7,822 nt of DNA from Candidatus Pacearchaeota archaeon (GTDB taxonomy: Archaea; Nanobdellota; Nanobdellia; Pacearchaeales; GW2011-AR1): contig RFLC01000144.1 of the NCBI GenBank assembly GCA_003694055.1, forward strand, positions 1 to 7,822, read 5' to 3'. Position 1 is the stretch's first letter, and each line of letters starts with the position of its first letter. The notes beneath the pieces are model-generated. The model had not been told where the DNA came from and searched no databases. It saw only the letters and a list, made by a program, of their open reading frames with translations. Positions 6,596-7,822 of the stretch are shown here, one piece after another. A program made the translations under genes and the position numbers.

Positions 6596-6871
6596 ATGAT
6601 TGTTAAGCTCCTCGGAGGAATTGACCTAGTGGCATCGCTCCTTTTCCTAAGTTTGATTTTCAACATCCAACCGCCGCCGCAGTTAATGGTGTTCGCGAGC
6701 ATCCTGCTTTTTGTTAAAGGTTTGTTTGTCTTCAGCGGCGATGTGCTGAGCGTGATTGACCTCTTCAGCGCTGTTCTCCTCGCACTCTCAATCGCTTTCA
6801 GCGTCCCCCAAATCCTGCTCTGGCTCTCTGCGTTCTTTCTCCTCTCAAAAGCAGTTGTGAGTTTCATGTAA
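6596..6871 (+). CDS. Small four-helix membrane protein with internal two-fold repeat
   Basis: A 91-residue, almost wholly hydrophobic protein of unknown function. Helices are predicted at about 5-23, 28-47, 53-70 and 72-91. The two halves are alike: residues 7-46 and 52-90 share IDL, then small and leucine residues ending in LS-x-x-F, then P-Q, then a second helix with K-G or S-K-A near its end. This suggests duplication of a two-helix hairpin. The only charges are few: Lys4, Asp10, Lys41, Asp49, Asp55 and Lys85. The start is ATG 6596 rather than GTG 6590, based on TATA spacing. It stands alone, with its own promoter, between two gene-free stretches. Similar small integral membrane proteins seem familiar from DPANN genomes, but I cannot name the family; being a spurious frame is unlikely given the repeat and well-placed promoter. 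Confidence 0.75.
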   Translation: MIVKLLGGIDLVASLLFLSLIFNIQPPPQLMVFASILLFVKGLFVFSGDVLSVIDLFSAVLLALSIAFSVPQILLWLSAFFLLSKAVVSFM

Positions 6872-7107
6872 CCCAATACTTACTAAATGTGCTGACTATC
6901 CTCCAACTCCGAACTAGCAGGGTTTTGCAGTCAACTAGAAAGCAGGCAAACTCCCGCTCCTGCGCTCTCCGCCACCTCCCGCGGATAAGCTGCCGTGAGA
7001 ATACGATAAATCTCAAAACTGCTCTCGTGTCCTCGCGCACCTCCAGTCGAATGCGATGAAGTCTCTTTAGAAATGCGCTCACAAACATACTTGCACGGCG
7101 AGCAACA

Positions 7108-7129
7108 CTGCCATTTAATTTTTTGGCAG
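7108..7129 (+). terminator. Hairpin with T-rich loop, possible terminator
   Basis: CTGCCA (7108-7113) pairs with TGGCAG (7124-7129) around a T-rich ten-base loop. It lies between the membrane protein gene and the tRNA promoter, where a transcript end would be expected. The T run is inside the hairpin rather than after it, so the call is tentative. Confidence 0.3.
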
Positions 7130-7152
7130 GCTTCTAAAAAACATGCGAAGGA

Positions 7153-7160
7153 TTTTTAAT
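7153..7160 (+). promoter_or_regulatory. TATA box of tRNA-Arg
   Basis: TTTTTAAT is centred 25.5 bases upstream of the first base of the mature tRNA, with a purine-rich GCGAAGGA just upstream that fits a TFB recognition element. Confidence 0.65.
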
Positions 7161-7181
7161 CGCTAGTTTTGTTTAACTTTT

Positions 7182-7256
7182 GCCCGAGTAGCTCAGCCTG
7201 GATAGAGCGACGCCCTCCTAAGGCGTAGGTCGCAGGTTCAAATCCTGTCTCGGGCA
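7182..7256 (+). tRNA. tRNA-Arg, anticodon CCT
   Basis: Carries arginine to AGG codons. All arms fold: acceptor GCCCGAG (7182-7188) with CTCGGGC (7249-7255); D stem GCTC (7191-7194) with GAGC (7205-7208); anticodon stem ACGCC (7210-7214) with GGCGT (7222-7226) around the loop CTCCTAA, giving anticodon CCT at 7217-7219; five-base variable loop AGGTC; T stem GCAGG with CCTGT (one G-T pair) around TTCAAAT. The discriminator is A7256. No CCA is encoded and there is no intron. Confidence 0.97.
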
Positions 7257-7298
7257 TTTGCAAGCTAACAATGCCTGCCAGTTACGCAAGAGGCAAAC

Positions 7299-7307
7299 AT
7301 TTATCTA
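7299..7307 (+). promoter_or_regulatory. TATA-like box of the 62-residue peptide gene
   Basis: ATTTATCTA is centred 27 bases upstream of the ATG at 7330, with purine-rich AGGCAAAC immediately upstream. The spacing matches the other promoters in this window and supports both the gene and its start. Confidence 0.5.
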
Positions 7308-7329
7308 CTTTGCTAGAAACAATTAAAGA

Positions 7330-7518
7330 ATGAGAAGTCATGAGATTGACGCTGTCCTTGCGCTTGCAGTCCTCTTTTCCATTCTCTTCACAAACTCAAA
7401 ATCTCTAGCGATAGTGTTATCTTCCATTCTTGCTCTGCATGCGATTTCTCACGTCGGAAATTGGTGTAAGTGCAACCAATCAGCTGCGCGCCGCGCGGCA
7501 AAGCGTAAAAAGCGCTAA
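7330..7518 (+). CDS. Small membrane peptide with CxC and basic tail, function unknown
   Basis: A 62-residue protein that I do not recognise. Two hydrophobic segments (about 6-22 and 25-43) probably form a helical hairpin, separated by a short polar turn (TNSK). The tail has a Cys-Lys-Cys at 46-48 and ends in a strongly basic stretch (RRAAKRKKR, 54-62), which by the positive-inside rule would face the cytoplasm. Support for expression is the TATA-like box 27 bases upstream of the ATG. It lies 73 bases downstream of tRNA-Arg on the same strand and directly before repeat copy B. The tail could touch nucleic acid or acidic lipids, but that is speculation. No similarity in other frames or relation to neighbours was found. 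Confidence 0.6.
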   Translation: MRSHEIDAVLALAVLFSILFTNSKSLAIVLSSILALHAISHVGNWCKCNQSAARRAAKRKKR

Positions 7519-7586
7519 CCCTCCTAGCTGATTCTTTCCAACTTCACAATGCTTGCGTTAGTTGAAATTTCCTTGCATGGCAGGTT

Positions 7587-7822
7587 TTCCGCGCGGCACT
7601 TCTCCAGCCAGCGCAACGGAAAAGCGCGCGCAAGCCAACTCATGCGCAAGGCGGCGCGCTCAAATTAAAAACAAAGCAAAAATTTCTCAATTAAGATGTA
7701 TATACAAACGTATATACACAAACCCGCGCGGTTCAGAAGCTTTTCAGAAAAACGCGCGTCCGACACTCGCGCCGCGCGAGCGCGCAACCAAAAAATCCTA
7801 GCGTTCGCCCAATCAATGCAAA
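7587..7822 (+). repeat. Intergenic repeat, copy B (reaches the window end)
   Basis: Same orientation as copy A (2580-2826), starting 5007 bases downstream. This copy has a single GGTTCAGAAGC unit (7730-7740) where copy A has two. It keeps the paired GTATATAC palindromes (7698-7705 and 7710-7717) and the GC hairpin (7766-7780). Its left end also makes TTTTCCG (7585-7591) / CGGAAAA (7617-7623) as an inverted repeat. It may continue beyond the window. Confidence 0.92.

Larger units (their letters stand above)
6872..7181. other. Gene-free stretch before tRNA-Arg
   Basis: About 310 bases without a convincing gene. A minus-strand frame at 7088-6864 encodes a basic, composition-driven peptide and is not accepted. 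Present are a GATAAGCTG-containing motif at 6980-7003 resembling 6334-6357, a hairpin at 7108-7129, and the tRNA promoter at 7153-7160. Confidence 0.45.

Noticed and set aside
6614..6631. GGAGG followed by an in-frame GTG inside the four-helix protein gene
   Set aside because: The spacing of ten bases is long, and starting there would remove the first half of the repeated IDL unit; GGAGG simply encodes Gly-Gly.
6864..7088. Minus-strand 74-codon frame
   Set aside because: Arginine-rich, no recognisable domain or helix, no well-spaced TATA box, and it overlaps the end of the membrane protein gene.
7562..7801. 79-codon frame over repeat copy B
   Set aside because: The frame is not kept in copy A because of the 11-bp difference; composition is that of the GC-rich repeat.

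Overview
The window reads as archaeal, most likely from a small-genome lineage of the DPANN type. This rests on several things seen in the sequence. The signal peptidase has the Ser/His/Asp arrangement of the archaeal/ER class rather than the bacterial Ser/Lys pair. A HerA-type (DUF87) ATPase is anchored in the membrane. The tRNA gene has no encoded CCA. An archaeal TATA-like box sits about 26 bases upstream of the start of all five protein genes and of the tRNA. The lineage is an inference; no marker gene in the window fixes it.

Layout, left to right. (1) 2409-1, minus: a large membrane-anchored HerA/DUF87 ATPase whose C-terminus is cut off by the window edge. (2) 2410-2848: a gene-free stretch holding copy A of a roughly 246-bp repeat. 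(3) 5320-2849, minus: a complete gyrA. (4) 5321-5487: a divergent promoter region with one TATA box facing each way. (5) 5488-6105, plus: signal peptidase I. (6) 6106-6595: gene-free, with many GCGC words and a T-rich tract. (7) 6596-6871, plus: a 91-residue four-helix membrane protein that looks like an internally duplicated two-helix unit. (8) 6872-7181: gene-free apart from a hairpin and the tRNA promoter. (9) 7182-7256, plus: tRNA-Arg(CCT). (10) 7330-7518, plus: a 62-residue membrane peptide with a basic tail. (11) 7587 to the window end: copy B of the repeat.

The genes do not form one obvious pathway. gyrA supplies the bacterial-type supercoiling enzyme, acquired by some archaea by transfer. 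Signal peptidase processes exported proteins. The HerA-like protein would be a membrane-bound DNA or protein pump with a large external domain. Each gene seems to have its own promoter, and the predicted transcripts begin at or next to the start codon, so mRNAs here are probably leaderless.

The most unusual items are: the near-identical intergenic repeat (6 substitutions plus one 11-bp tandem difference) carrying a conserved pair of GTATATAC palindromes; the ectodomain-bearing HerA ATPase; the two-fold repeat in the small membrane protein; and a natural alanine at the quinolone-contact serine position of GyrA. No CRISPR array, transposase or integrase was seen.
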